From: Symbiodinium kawagutii
Taxonomy: Eukaryota; Sar; Dinophyceae; Suessiales; Symbiodiniaceae
Reading direction: 5' to 3'
DNA: 64,000 bases
Assembly (NCBI GenBank): GCA_009767595.1
Contig: VSDK01009055.1
Coordinates: 79,699-143,698 of the forward strand
Shown: one piece after another, positions 53,501-63,309 of the stretch
Numbering within the stretch: position 1 is the stretch's first letter
Layout of the letters: each line of letters starts with the position of its first letter
The notes under the pieces: generated by a model
What the model was told of the DNA's origin: nothing
The model's database searches: none
What the model saw: the letters and a program-made list of their open reading frames with translations, nothing else
Made by a program: the position numbers and the translations under genes

Positions 53501-56500
53501 TTTGGTGCTGTCGGGTTTGGAGGATGTCGACGCTGCAGGCATTGCTTTCTTGTGCGCAGGGCACTTTGGGGAAACATGTTTCAGGCTGGCGCAGGCGGGC
53601 GAGCTATTGCGACGGCTGTGCCATGGACGCTGGTGGTATGGTGCCCTGGCGTGCAACCTCGCTCTTTTCTCTGAAAGCTTTGAATGAAGAAACGCTTCTC
53701 GTGTTGGACGTCGTGGTGCGGGTTTGTCGCAGCGCATTCAGCCACATATTTCCATTTTTGCTCGTTGCAGGGGTCCTGTCAAACTTGAATATTCTCAGCG
53801 GTTGTGTGCATGCTGCCTTGGAGATTGCAGATGGCAGTTTCGGCCGTGCTTGAGGGACTTGCCCGCGATTGTTATTATGACCACATGTAGCTTGCGCTGG
53901 AGTGAACGGATGCTATATGAAGAGTTTGGGTAACGACGTTGCTGCTCGATGTGACGCTTGTGCTCAAATCAATATTGGAGCGGAACTTGTCTTTTTGTTG
54001 AGAGAGTTTATTCCTCTTGCAAGTAATGGTTGCCAGTAGTTGTTGTCCTCCGCTGTAGAACAAATTGGGTTTGTCCTTCAAGTGGTCTGTTTCATTCATT
54101 CTCCATAGCTGCAAAGTGTCGACGTGTTCGCGGGCCTGCCCTTTCCTGAAGCGCCAGAGGTTATCGGGCAGCGCCGCGGCCCCAAACAGGAGACGCGTTG
54201 TGGAAAATGCAATAGGGCAAAGCATGGAAGGCAGGAAAGCAAGCCCGCTAGTTTCAAGTTCCGGAGAAGTAAGTGTTCCAACAAAGCTTGTCGTTGTGCG
54301 CGTTTGCCAGCGGTGCTTGGGTCGCCATCCCTTCAAGAAGGATGCTGGGAGCGCCAAGCCGCTTCATGACGCATGACTATGCCTGGACGCTGTGTCCAAG
54401 CCCCAGGTGGCGCTGTTGGTGGGGCGTAGCCGCGAATTGGGTGAGGATTTCGCGGAAGATTGAGCGTTGGAGTTGGCAAGCGCAGTGCTGGGTTTCCAAT
54501 CATGGCCCAGGGAATGGCAAAGCGCCCATCGTGGAATTTTTGCGCTGTCTTATGAGCTTGAAGTCCGCAAATGTGCTTACAAGCAGCTACGTGATGGCAA
54601 GCGTTCCTCCTTGCAGGAAGCTTTGGAGGACGCGTAGAATTCTGCCGAGTTGGTTCCTTCGACCGCTCAACTGATTTCTTCAGCTCAGCCGGTCCAGGGG
54701 TGGTGCTTGCATTCCATGGCAAAAGCCAGGGCAAGCGTGGGAAAGGCAACGGCAAGAGTAAGGAAACAATTTAGTCATTTAATTTCCAAGCCGTTCCTGA
54801 AGACGCGATCAGTGCAAGGAAGAAAGTTTTGCTTTAGATTCAATAATGGCAATTGCAAGGACGAGAATTGTCCTTACCGCCATGCTTGCCAAATTTGTCT
54901 CAGTAAGGGCCATGGCAAGAAAGATTGCCCGAACCGTCAGAAGGCCGGTTGGCGTTTGTCCGCTTGAAAGACAGCAGGGGCCTTGCCAGCTGATGGGCCC
55001 CGCCACGCTTCAACCGGATCAGTTGAGTGTTGCGCTGACGCGCCCTCCTCGCCTACAGCGGGGAATTCTTCTCCAGGAGGGCGCGGCGTCGCCACTGATG
55101 CGGCAGGTCTGCGGCGTGAAGAAGAACAAACAATTTGGTTTCATCAGGCAATAGGTGGCCATGGCCGCAAACAGGTGCGCGAGTTGGAAACATGCAAAAG
55201 GTTGAGGGTCCGGAGGCATTGTCCGACGAAGAGGAGGAGGGGTTCAGAAACCACGGCCGGGGTCAGCCGTTTGGGGGCGTCGGCTTTTACAAATGGATTG
55301 GGTGTATTCTCGTCAGGCCCCCTAGTTGCAGGCCGTGCGCTAAGGGCCATCCTTGCCTAGGTTTAGCGGAGCGGTTGGGGCAAGAGTTTCTGACGTCGCG
55401 GCGCCTGAATCGCGCCGCCTGAATCGCGGCCTGCGAGTGCCAGAAAAAAAGCCGGGCGTTCGTGCATTATGTAGACTTCAACTTGTTGATGTAGCATTAT
55501 TGGGAACCAGCCGTCGATGAGAACAACTGTGACTGATGCTTTTCCAGAACTCACAAGTTGTGTCGCCTGGTGGTTTTGGTTTCTGGTCGTTCTGGGACCC
55601 CTGGCTGCCTGTTAAGGATTCGGTTTCAACTTTCACCTACCTTGGCCTGCTGCACCATGTGTGTTCTTGTCTTGTGGCCTACTTGTTGGTGTTTCGAATT
55701 TGAGTTCCCTTGGGATCCTGTTTGTAGCCTATGGGGAACATGTTTTGCTTTTGGTCTACATGCTCATGTTGTGCTATGTGTTACACCATGAATGTATGGG
55801 CCGCAGCCATGGTGTGAGTGTGCAGACTCAGCTGTAAGAGGTTGCCCGCCAATTGGTGGCTCAGACTGCGCTCCTGTGAATTTTTGCGTTTCGTGTTTTC
55901 CTTTCTTTTGCCATGGACCAGCCAGATTTTGCTGAGACCTTGCGCGTGAGCTGGCAGCTGTTGCCGGCTGCGTCAGCACGCTTGCCGTGGGAAACAGGGA
56001 TTGTGGGCGCTGCGTTGGGCCAGCACAGTTTGCTACATTTGTATGTTCCCGCACTTCGCCCCCAGTGGAGTCGACCGCCAGTGATTCCCATTGCAAATTG
56101 CGGGCTTGCGCCAGATTCAGGTCAGTCATCCCCGAAGCGGAGGCGTTTGACCACTGCAGTGTTTAAGAAACACCATTCTTTAACGCGGCCTTCTCAAATT
56201 GAAGAAGATGCGCGGCGCTCGAGCATTCTGCACCAGTGGGCCACAGCCATCATGGTTGTTCCGCAAGCGTCTCAGGTTGGCAGAGATGTTTTGGCTGCCA
56301 CTAGCGCAAAGCCAAGACCAGATTCCGTGTGGCATTGCCAAAGCATCGTGGATGACATTGTTGGTATGAAATCTATTGCCACCTTGGTTAAACGCCTGGG
56401 TTCGATCAGCCGTTTCTTTACATGGTGTTCTGCGCAGAAACGCAAACCTCTGCCATTGCAAGAGTCAAGGTTGTCGCTGTATTTAGATTTTTTGCGTGAT

Positions 56501-59500
56501 AAAGCTGCAGGCGCTTCAGCAGGCACCTCCTTCCTTGAAGCGTTGCGGTTCATGGACACGATGTTTGGCATCGACGGTATGGAATCCATCGCCAAAAGGA
56601 TTTCCGGTGTTGCGGCAAAAATGGCCATTAATTCAGCCCCGTTGCGGCAAGCGCCTGCGCTCTCTGTGGAACATGTGATGGCTCTATAGAATGGGTGGCA
56701 GTGCATGCTGAGACTGTGCAAGACCGACTTCTGGCCGGTTCCTTGTTGTTGATGTTGTATGCGCGGTGTCGTTTTGGAGATGGTCAGCGAGCCTCGTCTT
56801 TAATTTTGGACTTAGTGGAAGCGCCGCATGAATTGGAGGGTGCCGCTGGCTTCATTGAATTTGCAATTCGTCGACGCAAGACAGCCGCCAGCATTCAGAG
56901 CAAGCGGCGCTTGTTGCCCGTCGTAGCGCCTGTCTTCTCTTTGTCCGGCCATGCGTGGCATACATCATGGCTGGATGCCCGGCGTGTCTTCGGTTTGCCC
57001 ATTTCTGGCGACGTTGAATTTCCTCTGCGCCCTGTGTTTGATGAGCATGGCAGGCCGACTTCTTGAGGTTTATCGTCTAGTGAAGGTGCCGCCGCGCTGC
57101 GTGCCTTTTTGCGTGGCCGCCTTGGAACTGATGTGCCGCATTACACTTCGCGTTCGTTGAAAACAACTTTTCTATCATGGTCAGCAAAGTTTGGCATCGA
57201 CCTAGCTTTTCGCCGCGCCTTGGGGTATCACATGGCCCCGGGTGCCACTGTGGCAGAAACCTACGCCGGGGACGCAATGGCTGCTCTCCTGAGGGAGCTG
57301 TTGCGTGTACTTGTTGCAGTGCGGTCAAAAGCATTTTTTCCGGACGCCACGCGCAGCGGCATGTTTGCAACACGCAGCGGCAGTTCTGAGCAAAACACGG
57401 TTGATTCCAGTACGGAAGCTTCGGATGTTGATGCTGAGCAGCTTTCTGAATCGGAGAGCGAGCCGGAAGATCGTGAAGCTGAAGATCTTCCTGACAGCTT
57501 GCCGTTGCTGCGCCTGTTGCCTGCTGCAGCCCGGCCACGTTTCCTGTCTGCGGCGACAGGGCGGAAGATTTTCAGGCATAATTACTCAGGCATTTTCCAC
57601 ATCCTCAAAGAAGGATATGATACGTTTGAGTGCGGTAAGCCGTTGTCAGCAAATTTCGCCGAGATGTCTTCCACAACGGAATCCGCCGTGACATGTAAGA
57701 GTTGCTATGTAGAATCGAAGGCTGCCATCGTGGCCGTAGTTTAGCGTTTCGCTGGGGGCCATCATTAGGGCTAAAGTGTTGGGGTTTTCTTTTTGGGGGA
57801 GATTGTGCTTCCCCTCCCTCATTTTGTTGCGAGATGATGTTTCCTCGCGTTAAACCCAGAAATGTCTGGTCAAGGAATGCCTTGTTTAAATCCAGGAATG
57901 CCTGGTCGAGCCATTCTGCTCGTTCTTCTGAGTCAGCGCTGATCTAGCTCTGATTTGCTTGTCAGCGTTATTGTACTCAGTTGATTGTGTGTTGCGTGTT
58001 TGTTGTGGTTCTGCTGCCATGGCAACCCTCGTCGACAGCGCCGCGGCTTTCAAGCACCGCCTCGTCGAACTTGGCTTTGACGAGGCTGTGCAGACTGCTC
58101 TGACGAATAATGATCTCAGCACTTTTGCCGCGTTGGCTTTCGCGGCCTCCACGCAGCCCGGCCAGATTGATGAGGACAAGTTCGATGCACTTGTGCAAAC
58201 ATGTTTCGGCGACAAGGAGGTGACCCTTGGCGTGAAGAGCCAGCTGCGGCGTTTGATTTCGAAGCCATCACCTGCACTGCGCAAAGCATTTCACAGCGAG
58301 TGTCCGGAAGCAGTGACGGTAAAGATGCCAAGATGCCTCCCCAAGAGCGAGATCGCCGTCTGGCAGATCAGCGTGGGCGCTTGCCTAGTTGCAGGCCGTG
58401 CGCTAAGGGCCATCCTTGCCTAGGTTTAGCGGAGCGGTTGGGGCAAGAGTTTCTGACGTCGCGGCGCCTGAATCGCGCCGCCTGAATCGCGGCCTGCGAG
58501 TGCCAGAAAAAAAGCCGGGCGTTCGTGCATTATTTTTACGACAACTTGTTGATGTAGCATTATTGGGAACCAGCCGTCGATGAGAACAACTGTGACTGAT
58601 GCTTTTCCAGAACTCACAAGTTGTGTCGCCTGGTGGTTTTGGTTTCTGGTCGTTCTGGGACCCCTGGCTGCCTGTTAAGGATTCGGTTTCAACTTTCACC
58701 TACCTTGGCCTGCTGCACCATGTGTGTTCTTGTCTTGTGGCCTACTTGTTGGTGTTTCGAATTTGAGTTCCCTTGGGATCCTGTTTGTAGCCTATGGGGA
58801 ACATGTTTTGCTTTTGGTCTACATGCTCATGTTGTGCTATGTGTTACACCATGAATGTATGGACCGCAGCCGTGGTGTGAGTGTGCAGACTCAGCTGTGA
58901 GAGGGCTCACATTTTAAGACACTTAGTGGCTGGGATTGTTCCTGTTGGTGTGAGACAAAATTAGTTTAGGTTAATTTTGTGATAGAATATTGGAAACAAA
59001 AAAACACATATTGGTGAAAGATGACAGCCGCTTGTTACCTAGCACTGAAGGCGTAGCGTAAGCCATGCTCAAGTACACGTGCGCGAATCATACGCAGCCC
59101 AGGAATCATAAGAATGCGCGTCCCACACGCACAAAGCAGGAACAAAACAGAGCATGTGCAGATGGAACCATGTGCTCATGCAATCATGAAAATTGTTTTA
59201 AATTTTTCCGTCCGTTTTTTCTTGGTTTTTGCGTTGTTGGTTGCTCAGGCTCAGAAAGAAATTAGCAGCTCAAATTGAAAACGCACAAAATGCAAGGCAT
59301 GGCCTTGTCAAGCGGGGCTAGCGACGCTGGAAGACTACCCGGGACCACCTTTATTTCGAACACTGTCCAGCTGAAATGGTTTGCGTGAGGGCATTTGGTT
59401 TTGTGCGTTTCAAGGGAAAACCGAAGAATCCAGCACTATAACGAAATTGTTTTAGCGATTTTTGCGGGAAAATGGCCTGCAGTTGCCAGCAGCACGAGCT

Positions 59501-61811
59501 TTGTCAATCGTGTTTTTGGGCGGCGCTTTGTGAGTCAGTGGTCTGATGGTGGTGGTGCCGCCGGGACATGCGGGACAAAACATGCACAGAACATTTGTGA
59601 TTGCTCATTTGGTTCAAAGCCGAGCGACCTGAGTGAGCCGAGCAACACGAGCAACCCAAGCGACCCAAACAAAGATGCAACCCCCAAGCCCCACACCCCC
59701 AAACCATTCATCCGGTCAATATTCCGGATGGCAAACACATGTCACGAAAGCTAGCGGTAGCTCGCTGCAGTTTGTTTTTGCTTTAGCAAAGCTTAGGGGG
59801 GTCTGGGGGCAGGCGCGGGGCCTTGTGCGTGAAGTCCAGGGCCCTCGTGGTTCTCTGGTTGATGGTGGGATTTTGGTTTTTGCTCGAATCTTTTTCCCTC
59901 CTTTCCTTTAAAACAAAAAGCTGCTATACAATCAAAATCATTCGGCCAGCCAATACAACAGCTTAGCTAATGATATCTGAGGCAGTTTGATTCTGAGCAT
60001 GTTGTGGTGCTCGCATCGGTTTCACTATTAGCGGTGGTTGCATCCGTTCAACCGTAAGGTTAAATATTGTAATTGGGGTTGTCATGATCAGCAGATCCAA
60101 CGTCAACCAGTCAGCCACAATATTTCTTCTGCATTTCAGTTGAGCGACGCTCAAATACCAAATTGATAATGAATTATTTTTAGTTTCGATCCATTGCATG
60201 TGCACACTTTCCCCCATATCCTGCCCTCTTACTGCTCATAACAAACGCTAGGCGGCTTGATGCTTAGCTTTCGTCCACCCCCCTGGGCCCTCTTGTTTAG
60301 AAATGCATTCAATTTCAATGAAATTGTCTGAGTTCAGCGACCGTCGGGGATCTCACATGTTCTTGTTCCTAAGCCGATTGCAAAGTTGGAGGTGCTGACA
60401 CAGTTGTCGTTCGTGGCGAGACCATCTTGGAGAAGCCGAAGGACGGAAACAGAGGGGTGCAGCCGATCCAGTGATCTGAAGCAGAGAGCACGGGTCCTTT
60501 TAGGGGACGCCGTGCGTTGCCACCTGTTCATGCAGGACTCAGAGCACGCCTTGGCCATGCTGAAAAACCTCCAAGGACGAGACCACCAGGTGGGAGTTGC
60601 AGGGACGAAGTGCATATGGCGACGGCAAGACATTGTCTCCTTCGGAATGTCCCAATGACTATTGTGTTGGGTTTCTGGTTGCAACGTCTTGTGTGTTTGA
60701 ATCATTCCTCTGCCACAGTAGTTCCCAGATCCTTACATTGTATGAATTTATCATGTCCCATTTTTGAGCATTTCGTGGTTTTGACATGTTTACAATGACT
60801 CAGTCTGGTCGCCATGCTTTGCTACCCGTTTCCCGTCCTAGTTCAGCAACTTTGAGGTCATCACTGGGGTGGCTGTCTCAGTTGCAGGCGCAGAGCCTGT
60901 TGCCATTTTTGAGCCTTGGCGGTCGGTGAAAGTGGCGCCGCATTTTGGCGTCGCATTTTCCTTTGCCTATGTGACTTTATGAGAAACGATCCTTTCGCCG
61001 TTGCCAGAATTAGATTCGCAACAAACATTACAATAAGTTTTGGTTCAAGCCACCACATGCCGTGCTTTCAACCGATCAAAGATGCCTCAAGAAGTGCAGG
61101 TAGCGCTGTAAGCCCAAGATGGATGAAGGACCACAATTAATATTGGGACATTTTTTCCAGTCCTGTGCGGTGATCTAGCAACAGAGAGAGATTTGATCAC
61201 ATGTGCAAAACATAATGGGACACAAAACGCTGTGATGCATGCCAAGGAGGAGACCACAGTTTCATTTGCAGAATTGAAGGATGAGGAATTGAAGGCCTAC
61301 ATCGACAGTGGCGAACCCTTCGACAAAGCTGGCGCGTATGGCATTCAGGCCAGGAATGGCTAGTCAAACAAAAATGGCAATCCCGGAGCCCAGGCCCTTA
61401 GGGTGTCCAGTGGGAATTGGAAGGCAACATTTGCAGATGCTTGGAGGTAACGCTTTAAGGCTTTGAGAGATTAAGGAGTTCCAACATCTCAACATGAACA
61501 AACTTCTCAGCATCAACATGGCTTTCGGGCTAGCAAAGGCTGACATGGATTGTTCTCCGTGGAATTGACCAGGCTCTTGGATGCTTGCTTGCATCGGGGA
61601 TCCAAGGCAACTACCAAAATGTCGCTAAGCTCAATCAACAATCAAACATTCAATCAAGCACATTTTGAATGTGCAAGCGGTATTGGCAAGCGTTGATTTT
61701 TTTGCAGCAGATGCTGAGGTTGTGGGGTTGCCCTTGGCACCGCTTTCGAAACTGATTGTGGCGGAACTGGCCAATCATTTGAAAGGCCCAGAGGTTCAGA
61801 AATGCTGGTGA
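49773..61811 (+). CDS. Maf/ASMTL-like nucleotide pyrophosphatase, multi-exon
   Basis: The pieces are in family order: [20 protein letters not shown] (the SxxPRR signature), [14 protein letters not shown], a probable [29 protein letters not shown] (catalytic Asp and KP), [76 protein letters not shown] and VVGLPLAPL with a stop at 61,809-61,811. Maf proteins hydrolyse non-canonical or pyrimidine nucleoside triphosphates to monophosphates. The residues of the active-site blocks are present. The C-terminus ends 30 residues after VVGLP, as in a stand-alone Maf protein without the ASMT domain of animal ASMTL. The start codon and probably one exon before GADTVV were not found. The gap between the recognised third and fourth exons is about 9.8 kb and holds retroelements. 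Confidence 0.88.
51500..55470 (+). mobile_element. DIRS-like remnants: recombinase scrap, gag, right repeat B (fossil)
   Basis: At about 51.70-51.83 kb: [34 protein letters not shown], the HSER/GRW recombinase lineage. At about 52.9-54.97 kb: acidic and basic segments ([16 protein letters not shown]) and a gag-like tail ending in [20 protein letters not shown] then [14 protein letters not shown], the same double Cys/His finger layout as at 35.4 kb. Repeat B of family 2 closes the unit (55,321-55,470). The HSER scrap may belong to a different, older element. The region is broken many times. No RT or RNase H was recognised. Confidence 0.65.
55321..55841 (+). repeat. DIRS family-2 B|A junction, copy 1
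   Basis: B (55,321-55,470; 150 bases, starting CCTAGTTGCAGGCCGTGCGC and ending GGGCGTTCGTGCATTAT) runs directly into A (55,471-55,841, starting GTAGACTTCAACTTGTTGAT). By eye B is identical to 58,384-58,533. Confidence 0.93.
55471..58533 (+). mobile_element. DIRS-like unit: repeat A - recombinase - gag start - repeat B (fossil, young)
   Basis: Repeat A (55,471-55,841) is followed by a recombinase region at about 55.91-57.74 kb. It starts [20 protein letters not shown] and includes [10 protein letters not shown] (first catalytic Arg region), [29 protein letters not shown] and ETYAGD (Tyr). An acidic linker ([14 protein letters not shown]) and a Cys-containing tail (CGKPLSANF...CKSCY) follow. 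A gag-like start lies at about 58.02-58.38 kb ([28 protein letters not shown]). Repeat B (58,384-58,533) closes the unit. It holds no RT or RNase H, so it looks non-autonomous. There are few breaks, and it is nearly identical to the copy starting at 63.3 kb, so it is young. Confidence 0.85.
58384..58911 (+). repeat. DIRS family-2 B|A junction, copy 2
   Basis: B (58,384-58,533) is followed at once by a solo A (58,534-58,911). This A differs from the others mainly in its first ~12 bases (TTTTACGACAACTTG against GTAGACTTCAACTTG). It ends ...GAGAGGGCTCACA, beyond which no further element sequence was recognised. Confidence 0.93.
58912..60391. other. Maf intron remainder, no recognised exon
   Basis: A weak (GAGCAACCC)-like patch lies at about 59,620-59,700. 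One missing Maf exon, carrying the residues before GADTVV, may be here. Confidence 0.45.
60392..61811 (+). CDS. Maf-like 3' exons
   Basis: Exons: 60,392-60,441 ([19 protein letters not shown] donor), 60,536-60,589 ([20 protein letters not shown]), 60,857-~60,921 ([20 protein letters not shown]), 61,247-61,348 ([36 protein letters not shown]), 61,573-61,620 ([18 protein letters not shown]) and 61,719-61,811 ([20 protein letters not shown], ending PEVQKCW stop). Every acceptor is AG followed by G. The splice joins KPK|DSEHA and GIQ|ALGC|...YQN|VVGLP align with the ASMTL Maf domain without gaps. The exact join between the third and fourth exons listed is uncertain. Confidence 0.9.
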
Positions 61812-62280
61812 AAAGCCATCTCTAAAATGAGGAGGTGCCGCACTGTAGTTCGTTGCTGCAGGAACTAGCCGAGACGCAGAGCGCTGAATAAGATGTACAG
61901 AGATTTGCGAGCCATTCAAGCGAGTCATTCCTCGGACAGCAAATGATTTGTGATGTTTTGCATGGCGGGTTCATCACGCCCTGTCACATGAGTAGTACGC
62001 ATTGTGATTGTTCTATGGTTCCACTCCTCATCTTGATCCTGTACGTCCGGATCTCTCTGGAAGCTGAGGCTAAAGGTCACCGGAGACAACGAGCCTCGGA
62101 CACAAGGTAGGCGAAGCTGCAGATTTGAAACCTACAAGAATGCAAATTCAATAACAATCATGAATCAACAATAATCAACATGCAACTTTAATCCTTAAAA
62201 AGAACAATTTGATTTATTTCGGCCAGTGCCGTGTTTGTTCTGGCCTTGTTTTGGAAAGCTGCAGGCTATTCAAAACACAT

Positions 62281-62340
62281 GTAGCATCATGTAGCATCAT
62301 ATGGCATCATATGGCATCATATGGCATCATATGGCATGTT
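62281..62340. repeat. (ATGGCATCAT)n short tandem repeat
   Basis: Two GTAGCATCAT units and four ATGGCATCAT units, directly upstream of an exon-like stretch. Confidence 0.85.
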
Positions 62341-62365
62341 CATTTTTGTTTTGAGTTGCTTTCAG

Positions 62366-62512
62366 GTTTCTGTAGCATGGCTTTCCAGGCCTGCTTGGGA
62401 CACTTGAAGGAACGCTTCAACAGCTTCGCCAGGAGGCTGGGCCCAGGTTTTGTCCAAGATTTCGCTGCTGTTGTCTTCACCGAGGTAGCCATGCGTGACC
62501 AGGAGATCAGCA
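62366..62512 (+). CDS. Exon-like stretch, unknown protein
   Basis: After an acceptor-like TTTCAG|G there is an ATG at 62,377 and a frame reading MAFQACLGHLKERFNSFARR, LGPGFVQDFAAVVFTEVA. The composition looks protein-like and the strand agrees with the other genes. It lies about 560 bases after the Maf stop, so it could be the start of the next gene in a same-strand series. I recognise no family. Confidence 0.35.
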
Positions 62513-62652
62513 TGTTAGTTCGGACCCCAAACTCCAAAACAGCGCAATTTACAAAGCAAACAAAACAAAACACCGCAATTTATGTTGCGCTTCTTAAGGG
62601 AAACTCATGAAGCTTCTTTACCCAACCTCTTTTTGCTGCTGCGCTTAGACAC

Positions 62653-62822
62653 CGAGGTCGGGTCCTTGAGCAAGAGGGGCAGTGCCAAAGGTCCCAAGGA
62701 GGCCTCCAAGGAGGCTCCCATCTTCATCGCTGCATCGCCTCAAGGACAAGGCCACCATGTGCACCGTGTTCCCATGCCATCGATCCATAGAGGGTTCGCC
62801 GACATCAATCCATTCATCACCT
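62653..62822 (+). CDS. Exon-like stretch, unknown protein
   Basis: After the acceptor-like ACCGAG|G a frame reads VGSLSKRGSAKGPKEASKEA, PIFIAASPQGQGHH, VHRVPMPSIHRGFADINPF. It may be the second exon of the gene suggested at 62.37 kb. The frame choice is uncertain, and no family is recognised. Confidence 0.3.
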
Positions 62823-63194
62823 TGTTGTGCAGGGGATCAGCACAGCCTGGGCTACCAGGGGGCCACAGCAACGCCGGAGAACGCAGCAGGCATGAATCGA
62901 TGAAGAGAAGACACACAAAATATATAACTGGAGTGAGTTAAAAAAGACGCAACAGAATACCACAACTAATAAAAACACAACTGGAATGAAAACACCTCAT
63001 GACATTTGCATTTTCACATCAAACCCTTTGACATGAGTTTAAAGAGTCTGAAGAGTTTGTTTCCTTGTGTTTCTTTCTTGATGATCTTCTCAGCAATGAG
63101 ACAGTCAGCCAGTTGGCTAGCTAGTTAGCAAGTCAGGACAGTCAGGTACGGAGTGGTTCAGAAAGTGAGGCAAATAGTTGGTTAAAGTGAGTTA

Positions 63195-63309
63195 GGAAGT
63201 TAAAAGATTGGTTGGTTGGTTGGTTGGGTTGGTTGGGTTGCTTGGGTTGCTTGGGTTGGTGTGGTTGGTTAGGTTGGTTGGTTGGTTGGGTGGGTGGGTG
63301 GGGGGGTTT
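63195..63309. repeat. GGTTGGTTG / GGGTGGG low-complexity run
   Basis: G/T-only repeats of GGTTGGTTGGTTGGG type ending in GGGTGGGTGGGTGGGGGGG, capable of forming G-quadruplexes. They run right up to the left end of a DIRS-like copy at 63,310. Confidence 0.85.

Noticed and set aside
58534-58911. Interpreting family-2 A and B repeats as ordinary LTRs of a gypsy/copia element
   Set aside because: The coding parts are tyrosine recombinase, not integrase or protease. A and B are distinct sequences at opposite ends and meet as B|A, which is not LTR structure.
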